This document shows positions 1 through 19,594 of a stretch of DNA of 64,000 nt, piece after piece. Origin of the DNA: Brachyhypopomus gauderio (taxonomy: Eukaryota > Chordata > Actinopteri > Gymnotiformes > Hypopomidae). The stretch spans positions 13,428,130 to 13,492,129 of the forward strand of contig NC_135223.1 of assembly GCF_052324685.1 (NCBI RefSeq). The letters run 5' to 3'. The notes beneath the pieces are model-generated. The model did not search any database. It was given only the letters and a program-made list of their open reading frames with translations, and was not told the DNA's origin. The position numbers and the translations under genes are program-made. Positions within the stretch are counted from its first letter, which is position 1. Every line of letters starts with the position of its first letter.

Positions 1-2270
1 ACATCCCTGAGATTACATGAGAAAACTACCACTACATCCCTGAGATTACATGAGAAAACTACCACTACATCCCTGAGATTACATGAGAAAACTACCACTA
101 CACCCCTGAGAGTACATGAGAAAACCACCACTACACCCCTGAGAGTGCATGAGAAAACTACCACTACACCTCTGAGATTACACGAGAAAACTACCACTAC
201 ACCCCTGAGAGTGCATGAGAAAACTACCACTACACCCCTGAGAGTACATGAGAAAACCACCACTACACCCATGAGAGTGCATGAGAAAACCACCACTACA
301 CCCATGAGAGTGCATGAGAAAACTACCACTACATCCCTGAGATTACATGAGAAAACTACCACTACATCCCTGAGAGTACATGAGAAAACTATCACTACAC
401 CCATGAGAGTGCATGAGAAAACTATCACTACATCCCTGAGATTACATGAGAAAACTACCACTACACCCCTGAGATTACATGAGAAAACTATCACTACACC
501 CATGAGAGTGCATGAGAAAACTACCACTACACCCATGAGAGTGCATGAGAAAACTACCACTACATCCCTGAGAATACATGAGAAAACTACCACTACACCC
601 ATGAGAGTGCATGAGAAAACTACCACACCCCTGAGATTACACGAGAAAACTACCAATACACCCCTGAGATTACACAAGAAAACCACCACTACACCCATGA
701 GAGTACACGAGAAAACTACCACTACATCCCTGAGATTACATGAGAAAACTACCACTACACCCCTGAGATTACATGAGAAAACTATCACTACACCCATGAG
801 AGTGCATGAGAAAACTACCACTACACCCCTGAGAGTACATGAGAAAACCACCACTACACCCATGAGAGTGCATGAGAAAACCACCACTACACCCATGAGA
901 GTGCATGAGAAAACTACCACACCCCTGAGATTACACGAGAAAACTACCACTACACCCCTGAGATTACACAAGAAAACCACCACTACACCCATGAGAGTAC
1001 ACGAGAAAACTACCACTACACCCCTAAGAGTACACGAGAAAACTACCACTACACCCCTGAGAGTACATGATAAAACCACCACTACACCCATGAGAGTGCA
1101 TGAGAAAACTACCACTACACCCCTGAGAGTACACGAGAAAACTACCACTACACCCCTGAGAGTGCATGAGAAAACTACCACTACATCCCTGAGATTACAT
1201 GAGAAAACTACCACTACATCCCTGAGATTACATGAGAAAACTACCACTACATCCCTGAGATTACATGAGAAAACTACCACTACACCCCTGAGAGTACATG
1301 AGAAAACCACCACTACACCCCTGAGAGTGCATGAGAAAACTACCACTACACCTCTGAGAGTACACGAGAAAACTACCACTACACCCCTGAGAGTGCATGA
1401 GAAAACTACCACTACACCCCTGAGAGTACATGAGAAAACCACCACTACACCCATGAGAGTGCATGAGAAAACCACCACTACACCCATGAGAGTGCATGAG
1501 AAAACTACCACTACATCCCTGAGATTACATGAGAAAACTACCACTACATCCCTGAGAGTACATGAGAAAACTATCACTACACCCATGAGAGTGCATGAGA
1601 AAACCACCACTACACCCATGAGAGTGCATGAGAAAACTACCACTACATCCCTGAGATTACATGAGAAAACTACCACTACATCCCTGAGAGTACATGAGAA
1701 AACTATCACTACACCCATGAGAGTGCATGAGAAAACTACCACTACACCCCTGAGATTACATGAGAAAACTATCACTACACCCATGAGAGTGCATGAGAAA
1801 ACTACCACTACACCCATGAGAGTGCATGAGAAAACTACCACTACATCCCTGAGATTACATGAGAAAACTACCACTACATCCCTGAGAGTACATGAGAAAA
1901 CTACCACTACATCCCTGAGAGTACATGAGAAAACTATCGCTACACCCATGAGAGTGCATGAGAAAACTACCACTACATCCCTGAGATTACATGAGAAAAC
2001 TACCACTACATCCCTGAGAGTACATGAGAAAACTATCACTACACCCATGAGAGTGCATGAGAAAACTACCACTACATCCCTGAGATTACATGAGAAAACT
2101 ACCACTACACCCCTGAGATTACATGAGAAAACTATCACTACACCCATGAGAGTGCATGAGAAAACTACCACTACACCCATGAGAGTGCATGAGAAAACTA
2201 CCACTACATCCCTGAGATTACATGAGAAAACTACCACTACATCCCTGAGATTACACGAGAAAATTACCAC
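1..2270. repeat. 33-bp minisatellite, about 69 units, open at left edge
   Basis: Unit of the type ACATGAGAAAACTACCACTA plus a 13-base variable tail (CCCCTGAGAGT, TCCCTGAGATT, CCCATGAGAGT classes). The plus strand is a single open frame from base 1 to the TGA at 2293-2295, reading an 11-residue unit HEKTTTT(P/S)(L/M)R(V/L). Two units (near 621 and 915) lack one triplet; they sit in blocks 294 bases apart that also share an AAG variant, so a nine-unit segment was duplicated. Four-unit higher-order blocks recur. Most likely a non-coding minisatellite. Confidence 0.95.
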
Positions 2271-2295
2271 TTGTGATAGGACAGAGGCAGAATGA

Positions 2296-3478
2296 AAACA
2301 CAAAACAATTACATTGCAAAAGACATTAAACTAAGCAAATGAAAATGACCTAAACAAGGTGATCAAACACATGTACAGCAAGCAAAGCTCCATTTGCAGT
2401 CGTACTGACAAACACCATGCTACGTGTCCTGAGCTGGGGTGCTGAAAGAGCAGTTCTCACGTGATCCTCCTATCCCAGAGCACTGGGGAGCATTACTGGG
2501 ATAGGCTTCTGATTGAAAACTAATATTTGATATGTAAGCGGCTGCACTTATGGGTGCACTGTTCGCTGCTGATATTGTTTGCTTTAGAACATATGGTATT
2601 TGATTAGTACCTTGTTAGTCGTCTCTCTCGCACTTTGTGTGTTATCTGCTTTAGTTGTGTTTTTGCTCTGTAGTTTACCACCCTTAGGTGTTGTGTTTCA
2701 TGTTGTGTGTTTTTGTTTAATTCCATGTCTGTTCATGTGCTATCAATCTGACCTCACAGCACCTTTTGGTTTGTTAATATGTACTATTGATTCCAGATTG
2801 CGCCTTGGGTCAGGTAACGTGCATATAGAGCAGCTGGTGGGTATTTTTCACTGGGTTGTCTACTCGGTTAGAGGACAGGTTAGATGTGCGCACATTTCCA
2901 TTGTGCCTTACGTGGTTTGACTTTTGTCTAGAAACACTAGATTAGTGGGCAGGAGTCACACATATAGTTAGGTAGTAAGCTAACTTCACCCTTTCTTGCA
3001 TCACTACACTAGAGGTCACTACAGTGTACAGCGGTTTACATGTAGTGTAGTGTAGTGTGTAGTGTTTTTTCTCTACGTATGCTTGCAATGTTGGGCACTG
3101 CTGCATATAGTCCTCTAGTGGAAGATATTGCATCATTCCATACAAAAAAACCCATTGGCTGGTTATTGCAATGGGAAAAAGTAATCAGTTCTTTTTGGCT
3201 ATTTTTGTTTCTTCTATAACACGATACCATTGCAGGTAAAATAATAATAATAATTGTAGGCTACAACATGCATCACTAGCTATGTTTAAACTTTAATGCA
3301 ATGTCAATTACTACCAATGTTGTTCTTGAAAATAATTAATATCCTTTAATGTTTTGGCTGTAAATCATTTCTTTATGTTTTTATAATGTATTTTGAGGGG
3401 TTTTTTTTTCTTTAAATACTTATATTTTGTAGAGCTATAACCAGGCATACAGGGTAATATAGGAGTTTCCAGACTCAA
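2296..3478. other. No gene recognised
   Basis: A/T-rich unique sequence between two tandem arrays. Open frames here are short (about 60-106 codons) and have no family resemblance or splice context. Confidence 0.5.
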
Positions 3479-3601
3479 GTGAGGAAAACTGTGGTTCTGG
3501 TAGCAGTGATGAGGAATGGCTGCCAGTACAGACAGGTGCATGAAGAGAAGTCGGGTCAAGCAGTGATGGTGAAGGGGAGCAGACTGGAAGTGTTGCTGAG
3601 G

Positions 3602-4050
3602 GGGACGAGGCTGAGGAAGGAGATGAAGCTGATGGAGGAGATGAAGCTGATGAAGGAGATGAAGCTGATGGAGGAGACGAGGCTGATGAAGGAGATGAAG
3701 CTGATGGAAGCGATGAAGCTGAGGAAGGAGATGAGGCTGAGGAAGGAGATGAGGCTGATGAAGGAGATGAAGCTCATGAAGGAGATGAAGCTGATGGAGG
3801 CGATGAAGCTGAGGAAGGAGATGAAGCTGATAGAGAAGATGAAGGTGATTGAAGGAGATGAAGCTGATGGAGGAGATGAAGCTGAGGAAGGAGATGAGGC
3901 TGATGAAGGAGATGAAGCTGATGGAGGAGATGAAGCTGAGGAAGGAGATGAAGCTGATGGAGGAGATAAGGCTGATGAAGGAGATGAAGCTGATGAAGGA
4001 GATGAAGCTGATGAAGGAGATGAAGCTGATGGAGGAGATGAAGCTGATGT
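3602..4050. repeat. 15-bp acidic-coding tandem array
   Basis: Degenerate repeats of GGAGATGAAGCTGAT and variants, about 30 units. One plus frame reads GDEADEGDEAEEGDEADGG. Upstream, from 3474, the same region reads DSSEENCGSGSSDEEWLP before a stop, then after it SSSDGEGEQTGSV running into the array. This looks like a decayed acidic exon or fortuitous coding; no splice sites or family match were found. Confidence 0.8.
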
Positions 4051-4783
4051 TTCCTATGGTGATATTTGTACTTGTTTCTTTCTATTGTGGTGTCATTTTG
4101 TTATACTAGTGCACATTAAACACATTTTGCATAGGCCTGATTTGTGGTGTGGTGGTTTCTGACTTGTGATCAGGGAACCTTGCTTACGCGTCCACATAGT
4201 GCCCTAGGGGGCGTTGTGACATATGGGAGAAACAAGCACGTGGCCACACGTCAAACACAACCAATACACACGTCACATGGAAGTCCATCACATGGACGCA
4301 TGACACAGCTAAACCCTGGGGATACCCACGCAGTATGATCGAGTGCATGCAGCCAACAGTTAAAGCGTGCAGACGCAGAGGAAGTGGGTGTAAATACACA
4401 AGCAAGTGGAACTGGACCGAGCAAGAGACAAAAACAAAAGGTTCATGATTAGTGAGATTAGATCAGAACAGGCACCATAGAAGGGAAAGACCCTGTGGGG
4501 ACCCCAGACTGGGAAAAGGCTACTCAGTTTGGGTCCCTGGGGTTATGGTTTGGGTTGGATGTAGGCACAACACTATTTATCCATTACAAAAACCAATAGA
4601 AATATCCCACAGATAGTATTACAAAGTTGTGTGCACGTGTGTGTATGTGTGTGTGAAATTGTAACTTGTCAGGCAACCAGCAGAGAGCTCACTTGAATTG
4701 CAAACAGACATATAACATTCCATGAGAAAATGTGTCCTTCAAACATAATGACCATAGTCTCACCTAAGAGCATCACTTAGTGA
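4051..4783. other. Unique sequence, no gene recognised
   Basis: Includes a GTGCCCTAGGGGGCG motif at about 4199-4213 (weak CTCF resemblance) and a short TG run near 4636-4654. No coding exon recognised. Confidence 0.4.
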
Positions 4784-4963
4784 GAGAGGTATTCACTGAA
4801 GAGAGGTATTCTCTAAAGAATGGTATTCACTGAAGAGAGGTATTCACTGAAGAGAGGTATTCACTAAAGAATGGTATTCACTGAAGAGAGGTATTCACTG
4901 AAGAGAGGTATTCACTAAAGAATGGTATTCACTGAAGAGAGGTATTCACTGAAGATAGGTATT
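4784..4963. repeat. 17-bp tandem array with 51-bp higher-order period
   Basis: Unit GAGAGGTATTCACTGAA, about ten and a half copies. Three variants (GAGAGG..CTGAA, GAGAGG..CTAAA, GAATGG..CTGAA) recur in order, giving a 51-bp super-unit. Confidence 0.85.
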
Positions 4964-5093
4964 TGCCTGTGTGATAAAATTATCTGCTTGTCCTGGTATT
5001 TTGAATGAGGTTCTTCCATCTAGCTACTGACAACAGTAGAACACAAGATGGATGCAGACATTTGAGGGTCTATACCACATATATGCCATCCAT

Positions 5094-5260
5094 GGGCGTT
5101 CCAGGTTCAGAAAGTAAAAGTCCTCACCAGAATTTTGCTCAGGCTTCCTGGATTGTGTTTATTCCACAAATTTTACCTGGATTGCACTAATTAGAAAATC
5201 TAGTAAGCTTGAGTAAAATCGTAGTGAGGACTTTTACTCTCTGAACCTGGAATGCCCACC
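5094..5260. repeat. Foldback (inverted-repeat) element
   Basis: The left arm (about 5094-5147, beginning GGGCGTTCCAGGTTCAGA) matches the reverse complement of the right arm (about 5203-5260, ending CTGAACCTGGAATGCCCACC) with few mismatches, around a loop of about 55 bases. Fits a MITE or a fixed palindromic duplication; no clear target-site duplication was identified. Confidence 0.7.
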
Positions 5261-6200
5261 TCTGACCACTGGACATTGTTGACAGTGTTGTGAATACTGT
5301 GAAGACGTTCAGCGGGCTTCCAGAAACCGCCCTAACTTCCCTCAGTCTCAAACTCAAAAGAACCAACTTTTCTATTTCAATACAGGGTAGAATTCCAGTA
5401 GATGTATAATCGCCTCTGAAGAGCAAAGTAAAACGTATCGTGTCTGGAGTTATTTTAGAAGACACTGTTCTCCAGCTGCAGCATGGTAGAATTATCGATA
5501 CATAAACCCCTCACCATAAACAGGGAAATGAAAATAGAAACTAAACATTATGAACAACACAGAGTAATCAGGTTACTATGGAGACGGGTGAAACATACCC
5601 CAAGTGTTAAAGTAATTAATCTGTCTCACTCTTCGGAGAATACGGCTCTTTTACACAGCCCGCGGTCCCCAGCTGGGTGTAACAGTTAAACAGGAATGCT
5701 GATGAGTATATGGATTTACTCACTGCCACTAACTTCCATTCACTGACAGTGAATTTGTAGCTAGGCCATATTGCTATTGTTAGCATATTTGTTATCCTGC
5801 AGCTAGTGGCCGATGTACCAGTGTTGAACTACCACCAAATAAGGATGAATATGACCCTGAAATGCCTCCTTCCATCTCCATCAACAGCGTGTGTGAGGCA
5901 GATGTAGCTGGTGAGACACTCGTAGAACAGAAAGAGCACCTAAAGGCATCTATTCAAAAAAAGACCCCAAAGTGAAGCTGAATGTTTTATTTACAGCAGT
6001 ATCCATGGAGACACAGGGCAGTGGGGGTTAGCTAACTTAAGTTATCTTGACGATCTACTCTTGTACAGAAAACACTCTTTGACAGAACTGAGAAGGAAAT
6101 GAACAGACTTGAGAATGAATCGAGTTTAAACTTCCAGAAACAGCCCAAAACTGTTTTGAGTCATATCTGTATGGCAGGAACTCGTGTATTGAAATAGACA
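5261..6200. other. Unique or degenerate sequence, no gene recognised
   Basis: A 92-codon minus-strand frame at 5187-5465 overlaps the foldback element and has no recognisable domain. The distal part may belong to the degenerate LINE that follows. Confidence 0.35.
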
Positions 6201-6971
6201 AATGAGTATCAGAGGAGATCCATATGGCCTGTGCTGTTCCTCAGGGTTCTGTTCTTGGTCCATTTTTATTGAATTTATGTGTGCTTCCCTTTGGCCAAAT
6301 ATTCCTTTTCCATGGAAAATTTTACCAAAGCATTGATTTCAACATTGATTTGACTCACCAAATTACTGCGGATTCATCAACTCACCACAACAAAATGACC
6401 TCATGACCTCAATTTTAGATATCATGTCAAAGCGTTAGCAAAATCAGCTTTTAATCATAAATAGTTAAACAGTAATAAAAAATGAAATAGTAACAAAACC
6501 TGGAGAGACTCGTCCCTGCTTTTTCTCCTACAAATTCAGGTGACTCAAAATACAGCTGCCAGGGTTCTTAGAGCCGGAAAGGAATATAATAAAACACCCC
6601 AACTCCTAAACCCTTACAGTGGCTCCCAGTTTCTTACAATTGTGATTTGTTGTGATTTATAAATCTCTGAATGGTTCAGGGCCAACCTGACATGCTCTAA
6701 CAACAAAAACCTAGCAGGCCTCTAAGATTACCAGGAGACACCTGAACCCACTCTAGAAATCTGGAATAGACTTCCACTGTATACTTGTTCTTATTATTAT
6801 TTTTGTTATTTATTTATTTATTTATTTTTTATTATGTTTCTTTTGTTCCTGCTGGGGTGTCTGGTGTCGACTATTGCTTTTACAGTTTTTTTGGCTGACT
6901 CACTGGGGACTTAGACTTTTTTTTTTTATCAGCTTTGGAAAAAGTGCTATATAAATAAAATTTACTTTAAA
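6200..6971 (+). mobile_element. L2-type LINE relic (reverse transcriptase fragment and 3' end)
   Basis: At about 6222-6300 the plus strand reads VPQGSVLGPFLLNL, the reverse-transcriptase block that normally reads PQGSxLGPLLF. At about 6540-6640 it reads TQNTAARVLRAG, the L2 3' domain. The element ends with the typical AAGTGCTATATAAATAAAAT tail near 6944. Several stops and frameshifts; inactive. Confidence 0.7.
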
Positions 6972-7078
6972 AAGTGCCTAATCCTAAAAAACTTGTATAC
7001 TGAATCTAGTTTTCAGTTATGCCCTAGATGCAGATTTTAGCTCAAATGAAGTTTTGCTATTCTCCAGCTTTGATTTCA

Positions 7079-7175
7079 TGCACATATCTTTTACAAAATT
7101 TTACTTAAGTCAGTTTTTTAAAGTTAAATTATTTTAAGCTCAGCTCTGCCCCCTTTCACCCTGCTCCACCCTGGT
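7079..7175. repeat. Dispersed repeat, copy 1 of 2
   Basis: Shares about 80-90 bases with 9576-9655, including CACATATCTTTTA, CTTAAGTCAG, TTTTTAAAGTTAAA and TTTTAAGCTCAGCTC...CACCCTGCTCCA. Class unknown. Confidence 0.65.
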
Positions 7176-7422
7176 TCGTTTCTCAGGTAGCTTCAGCTGC
7201 TGGGATGAGCTCCCAACACTGTACATTATTTCCCTCCCTTTCGCAGTCTGAAGGTGCAGTACTGCTGACGTAGAGCCAAAGATAATACAGTTACAGAAGA
7301 CAACTGCTCAGATATGGGCCTTTAGGCAAGCAAATGCAATTTTGTACTAGGAACAGGCATTGTTTCACCCTGATCCCATGCCATACAAACTATAAATTAT
7401 ACTTGTTCACTTATCTCTGGGA

Positions 7423-7470
7423 GAAGAGAAGAGAAGAGAAGAGAAGAGAAGAGAAGAGAAGAGAAGAGAA
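7423..7470. repeat. (GAGAA)n microsatellite
   Basis: Pure 5-bp repeat, about nine units. Confidence 0.9.
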
Positions 7471-7675
7471 TCCTTGGCCTTGAAGAAGGAAGAGAAATTG
7501 AATTTGTTAGGTTATCAGTGTTAAAGGCTGAGCAGAGGCTGCAGTATGAGGCTGCACAATGTTGACCACCATAGAGCTCCTCTCTCACACTGTAAAAGGG
7601 AACACGAGCACTTGCACATAAGTGGAAGATAAGACTTGTTCATTTATGCTAATGTTTTTCCCCATTGTATATGGC

Positions 7676-7775
7676 AGGGGTGCCCACAGTTTTCAGCTTG
7701 CGAGCTACTTATAAGATGACCAAGTCAGAAAGATCTACCGGGGTGGCGGCGATCGTAATTTGTTGAGCGGGGGGG
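7676..7775. mobile_element. hAT-like element end fragment
   Basis: Begins with CAGGGGTGCCCACA followed by GCTTGCGAGCTACTT and CCAAGTCAGAAAGATCTACC, a pattern I recall from dispersed hAT-type fish repeats. No matching opposite end or target duplication was seen. Class assignment is from memory. Confidence 0.4.
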
Positions 7776-7998
7776 GGGAGAAAGAACTGAAGCCCTGTTT
7801 ATCTTTGATTTATGTCTTCTGTTGTGAAGCAGCTCAAAACATTGCTGTGTGTCTTATTCTGTTTCTCATTCTGTGACATTATTGAGATGTTTCAGACATT
7901 TACAATTATCCTGGTACATTTCATCACTCTCACTGTTCAGTTCTGTCCAATGCAAACATAGTTCAGTCTGTCTCTTCTGTGTGTGTTCTATAAGTCTA

Positions 7999-8113
<115 letters not shown>

Positions 8114-8510
8114 CCTCTCTCCTTCACTAACAAGTCTCTAAGTGCCACAATACCTGCTGTAGAAATGCCAGTTGTCAGCTTTCCTTCAGCTGATAGGTCC
8201 CCCTCCTAACCAGCCAATCAGCATTGAGCTGTGCTCCCTTTCCTGCAGGGGCTTGTAGTCATGTATGTGTTCAGGTTCTTTCCCTTGCAGGGAGATTGTT
8301 TGGTGTGATGTGCTGCAGAATGTGAACTGTGTTCCACACGCATGGGTGCAGGTAGGTATGGACTGGCAGGTTTGTGTGGACGAGTGATTGTTGGCTTTGC
8401 TAAAGATGTCAGTGTCACCTTGATAGATGTGAAAGACATGCATTAGATATGCATTTAATGGATGTGCTTGACATTCGATTCGATTTTACATATTTGCCAA
8501 AAGATATGAG

Positions 8511-8514
<4 letters not shown>

Positions 8515-8547
<33 letters not shown>
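8515..8547. repeat. (CT)n microsatellite
   Basis: Pure CT dinucleotides. Confidence 0.9.
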
Positions 8548-8552
<5 letters not shown>

Positions 8553-8932
8553 ACTCAAACGCACACATTTTTGATATTTGAACTATTCAAGTAAGCAGTT
8601 GTTAAAACAAATGTAGTGAAGTCAGAAGTACATAAACTACAATGAATTATAATTGAAGAGGATCATAAGTTCAAAGTATCTGAAAGGATAAGTAATAAAA
8701 CCGTAAACAGAGTTACAGACACTGGTGGAACATTTCTGTTACTCTGCACAACTATGTAAGTATGTCAGTGTTCATGGAAATCTGCTCCTCAGGCCCACAG
8801 CACAATGTAGTTCAGAACTTGCATGGCCACAGTGTGGTAAACACTGGGCCCTACACTACCACTCCTGCTAACCACTACGATATATGTATGTGGAGGAGGT
8901 TAAAGAGAATTAGAACAAACATGAGCAGGAGC

Positions 8933-8965
<33 letters not shown>

Positions 8966-9575
8966 AGGGCAAAATGGAAAACTTGCTAAAATCAATCATT
9001 TTGAGGCCAGCATACGAACGCAGCCTTCAAAGCAGGCCGTTATCGTGCTCCTCACAGCAGTGGTTATCAGAGTGGAGACACTCTCTGAGCAAAACGCGTC
9101 AAGACACCTCCGGCTCCAAAGCCCTTCTGGAATGACTCAGAGCCTGCTTCTCTCCATGTCTGCTATTTTTGCATTATGAGTAAAATGATTATTATGATTC
9201 TTCCCTTCCCAGCATGTCAGTAAGAACTTGCGCACGCCTCTCTGTGTCCCCTTAGTCATGACTGGTGCTGATGAAGCCCCTCCTGTAAAGGGTAGCTGGC
9301 TGGGGGCAGGATAGGAAGCAGCTTAGAGTTCTCCAGAGGTCAGACTGGAGCAGGCTGTGACTCACCAGGGCAAACAGGACCCTGACTGGTATGGTCAAGA
9401 GGTTTGTTTAGTCTGTATGCCCCCGCAGAGAGAGCAATTAGCCTCGGAGAATGAGTGAGACTGCTGAAGTCAGTAAAGCATACCTGCTGACTGGTTGTGA
9501 GGCCCAACAAACACTATGCTAAAGGTTTGCACCTCAGACCATTAGGTATGTGTATATATATAATTATTTTTTTCG

Positions 9576-9652
9576 TGCACATATCTTTTATTAAATCCTT
9601 CTTAAGTCAGCTTTTTAAAGTTAAAATGTTTTAAGCTCAGCTCCACCCTGCT

Positions 9653-9655
<3 letters not shown>
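9576..9655. repeat. Dispersed repeat, copy 2 of 2
   Basis: Second copy of the sequence at 7079-7175, in the same orientation. It runs straight into the (AT)n at 9655-9706. Confidence 0.65.

Positions 9656-9706
<51 letters not shown>
9655..9706. repeat. (AT)n microsatellite
   Basis: Pure alternating AT, about 26 units; self-complementary. Confidence 0.95.
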
Positions 9707-9709
<3 letters not shown>

Positions 9710-10785
9710 AAAATTTCTTTTTCATGTGCCATACATACACGGGGCAGTGGAGACGGTTTTGATCACGTGTTCTTAATGTCCCTTGTTTAAAGGGTGAACC
9801 TTGTTAAAGGAGCACATGATGGCTGCAGTGGGCGGACTGGTGTGCTGAAGCCCTTAATCCTTCTCTCTGTGTAAACATACGTGTTTGCATCAGTAAAACA
9901 GACAGATAAGACACACAAACACCATCAGGTCCAGCAGGAAGCTGCAACTAACAATCAGCATTAGTAAAATGACATTGTGTTTTTACGAGACCACTTACAC
10001 AAAGTCACTGGGCCTACTGACTGAACATCCAAAAGCATTTCCCCTGTTCACACACGATTCATATTTATTGATGTTTCTGTGAAAAACTCCCTTCATATAT
10101 CATTGGTTGCATCATGTCCTCATTTAGAAAGCATTGGCATTAAATATTCTTAACTCAAGAATCACAGCGCAAGCCTAATTAAGATACAGTTAGAGCGTCA
10201 GGACAGAACATCATGAATATTTGGCTGGTATGTGTTAAATTATATTTGTTCATATATTTTGTTTTTCATTTTTCATCAAATATTTAAGTACAGTTATATA
10301 TTTCAGGTATGATGACCTACTTTTTGCATGTATTCTGTCTTTCAGGGTGGTCCGAGTGGTTGTAGAGAATCTTTGAAATTGATGCCAGACACACTCCTCA
10401 TGAACTGATATTTGTTGAAGCAGCATTTAAAAGGAGAAGGTGGGGGGATAATTAGCTACCAAACCACCAAAGCCATTGAGAACTGGATCCCCCTGCGATT
10501 CCTATATGACAATCTCTGAAACCATGGCTAGAAGCTTTATTGATTCATTGCTATATTTTTCTTTCACCCATGTTGTTTCATGTGATCTCATTTCAGCCTC
10601 TTCCTCATTGTGCACCACAATGGTTTTCTCACCCTTTTCTCATGATTCATTATCTGAAGCTCCTTTGGATTCAAGGCAGCTCCGGACCGATTGGTGGTCA
10701 GTTACTCAAATCTACTAACCGGCACTATCGCACAGGCACCATGTTCAGTGCCAAAAAAAGTGAAAAATAAGATACAGATACAGAC

Positions 10786-10787
<2 letters not shown>

Positions 10788-10854
<67 letters not shown>
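10788..10854. repeat. (TA)n microsatellite
   Basis: Pure alternating TA followed by GATA/GACA-like tetranucleotides (GACAGATAGATAGAGACAGATA). Confidence 0.95.
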
Positions 10855-10857
<3 letters not shown>

Positions 10858-11128
10858 GTAGAGACAGATAGATAGAGACAGATATCTGCATTTAGATTTC
10901 CATACAGCAAGGATGGGCTCCTGTGTAAAGAGGTGGAGAGTTAGTCAAAATAGACAAAATAGACAGACGGTAGACTGTAGTCAAAATGAAATAAAAATGG
11001 TGGAGCATAGAGGTGGAACACTGAAACAAATGTAGCATCGCATGTGAAGCAGAGGGAGACTGCTGCTTAATCCCCCTTTTGTTCCCCTCTGCTGCAGTTG
11101 TGCGTACTGAGTGGTCTTTAACCGTAAT

Positions 11129-11142
11129 GCGCCCCCTTGTGG
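11129..11142 (-). promoter_or_regulatory. Candidate CTCF site
   Basis: Minus strand reads CCACAAGGGGGCGC, close to the CTCF core CCACYAGGGGGCGC. Confidence 0.4.
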
Positions 11143-11866
11143 TCATATTAAGAAGCGGTCATCCATCGCGTGTGCTTGCACCCCGTCAGCTGTGCCCATC
11201 CCCCAATGCGAACCCTCGGCGGAACATCCGTGTGAATAATTGAAGCAGATTGGTCTCCATACAGAGGCTGAAGGGGTTTTGATGGGATCTGCTAATCCAC
11301 TAACAGTGAGCTCCAACGCGTGCAGTATTCCGTCAACTAGGGACTCTAAAGCCGACTGAAGAAAGCCCCTCAGAGCAGACGGACCCAGGGCGCAACCTGG
11401 GCTGCAGTAGGAATGTTTTGCGAGAGTTGCAGTCATGCTACATCCATAATGCTCCACATGAATAGTGTCCTGGCTGTTCCGAGATACTCTTCTTCTTTGA
11501 GACACATTCACTATCCTCTCAAGTCTGTGCAGTGGTGTCTGCTTCACTAAACAAGACGCTGATCTGATAAGGAGCCTCCCGCACCCCTACTCACGCACTC
11601 TTATCTTATTATCGTTCTTACTAATGACACTAGAATGAGCTCATCCAGAACTGTCATGGAGTGGAACACGGCAAGCTCTCATTTAAGGCAAATGTCTGAT
11701 TTGATTTAGACCTCGAGCTTGCTTTTGCGAAACATGGTTAGGAACAGGACATGGAATTTAAAGAAATTCAATTTAAAAGGTTCCATTTGCTCAGGCTGCT
11801 TTTGCTTGGCCGACTTGCTTTGCTACAGCTGCAGTATCAAATCAGGAATCAGCTTTTCGGTATGTG

Positions 11867-11880
11867 CTGCCCTCTGCTGG
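11867..11880 (-). promoter_or_regulatory. Candidate CTCF site
   Basis: Minus strand reads CCAGCAGAGGGCAG, a full match to the degenerate CTCF core CCASYAGRKGGCRS. It lies about 200 bases beyond the IDI1 poly(A) candidates. Confidence 0.45.
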
Positions 11881-12085
11881 TGTGTGTGGTGAAGTTCAGG
11901 TTTTAACCAAATTTCATGAGCAGAAATAGGGCTGATTGGTTTGCAGCATCGCAGTGCATGATCACGGTCTGGTATCAGAGGTGGATCCGAGTGTTTAATG
12001 CTGAATTATTCTTTATTATTCGATCAATCTATAAAGCTTGCTGTGCACAGCAGCAATAATGTCTGACAAAAAAGTATTCAATGCA

Positions 12086-12091
12086 TTTATT
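12086..12091 (-). terminator. Candidate IDI1 poly(A) signal
   Basis: AATAAA on the minus strand about 560 bases after the IDI1 stop. A second AATAAA lies at 12012-12017. The stretch between the stop and these signals is A/T-rich and free of recognisable coding sequence, as expected for a 3' UTR. Confidence 0.45.
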
Positions 12092-12650
12092 AATTTGCAA
12101 AGGATCTAAAAACAATCAACAACAAAACAACAATAGTTTGACTATTCCCTCTCCCATTTAAAAAATTAAAACCATAACTTTAAATAAACACACAAAAACC
12201 TTTTCAGTTCCTCCAAGTGAGAACTCCACAGAGTTCCCACCCGAATGAACCAGGTACAGTGTGTATTCAGAGACCACAAAAAGTCTTAAAACAACTGATC
12301 AAATGAGAATCTTTGCTAGAATTGGCCAGCATGTGTACGGATTTCCACTCAAACAACAACAACAACAAAAAGAATAAATAAAACATTCCACTCAAATCAA
12401 GGAACGTTCAAAGATTTACTGAAATAGTCAGCGATTTTGGCAAAAAGTGATGCTCCGTCCATGAATGTGGGTTAGTCTTCCCAGCCATAAAATTATAAGG
12501 GTCCCCCGTAAGGGTTCTCTTCCGTCCCAACATTCACCTAAAACAGCCTGAATCAAGTCAGCGAGCCTGTAAAATCAGATCCATGCGTTGGTTCCAGACC
12601 CAAGGGAGAGGATGGAGCGTGTGTGCGTGCCCCGTGGTCCAGCACAGAGC

Positions 12651-19589
<6,939 letters not shown>

Positions 19590-19594
19590 GGCCA

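Noticed and set aside
145..2295. A 716-residue HEKTTTT repeat protein
   Set aside because: Wholly composed of a 33-bp minisatellite, so openness follows from the unit length; no splice context or homology. Kept as a finding only because the left flank is missing.
6224..6406. A small gene starting MACAVPQGSVLGP
   Set aside because: It is the reverse-transcriptase block of a decayed L2-type LINE.
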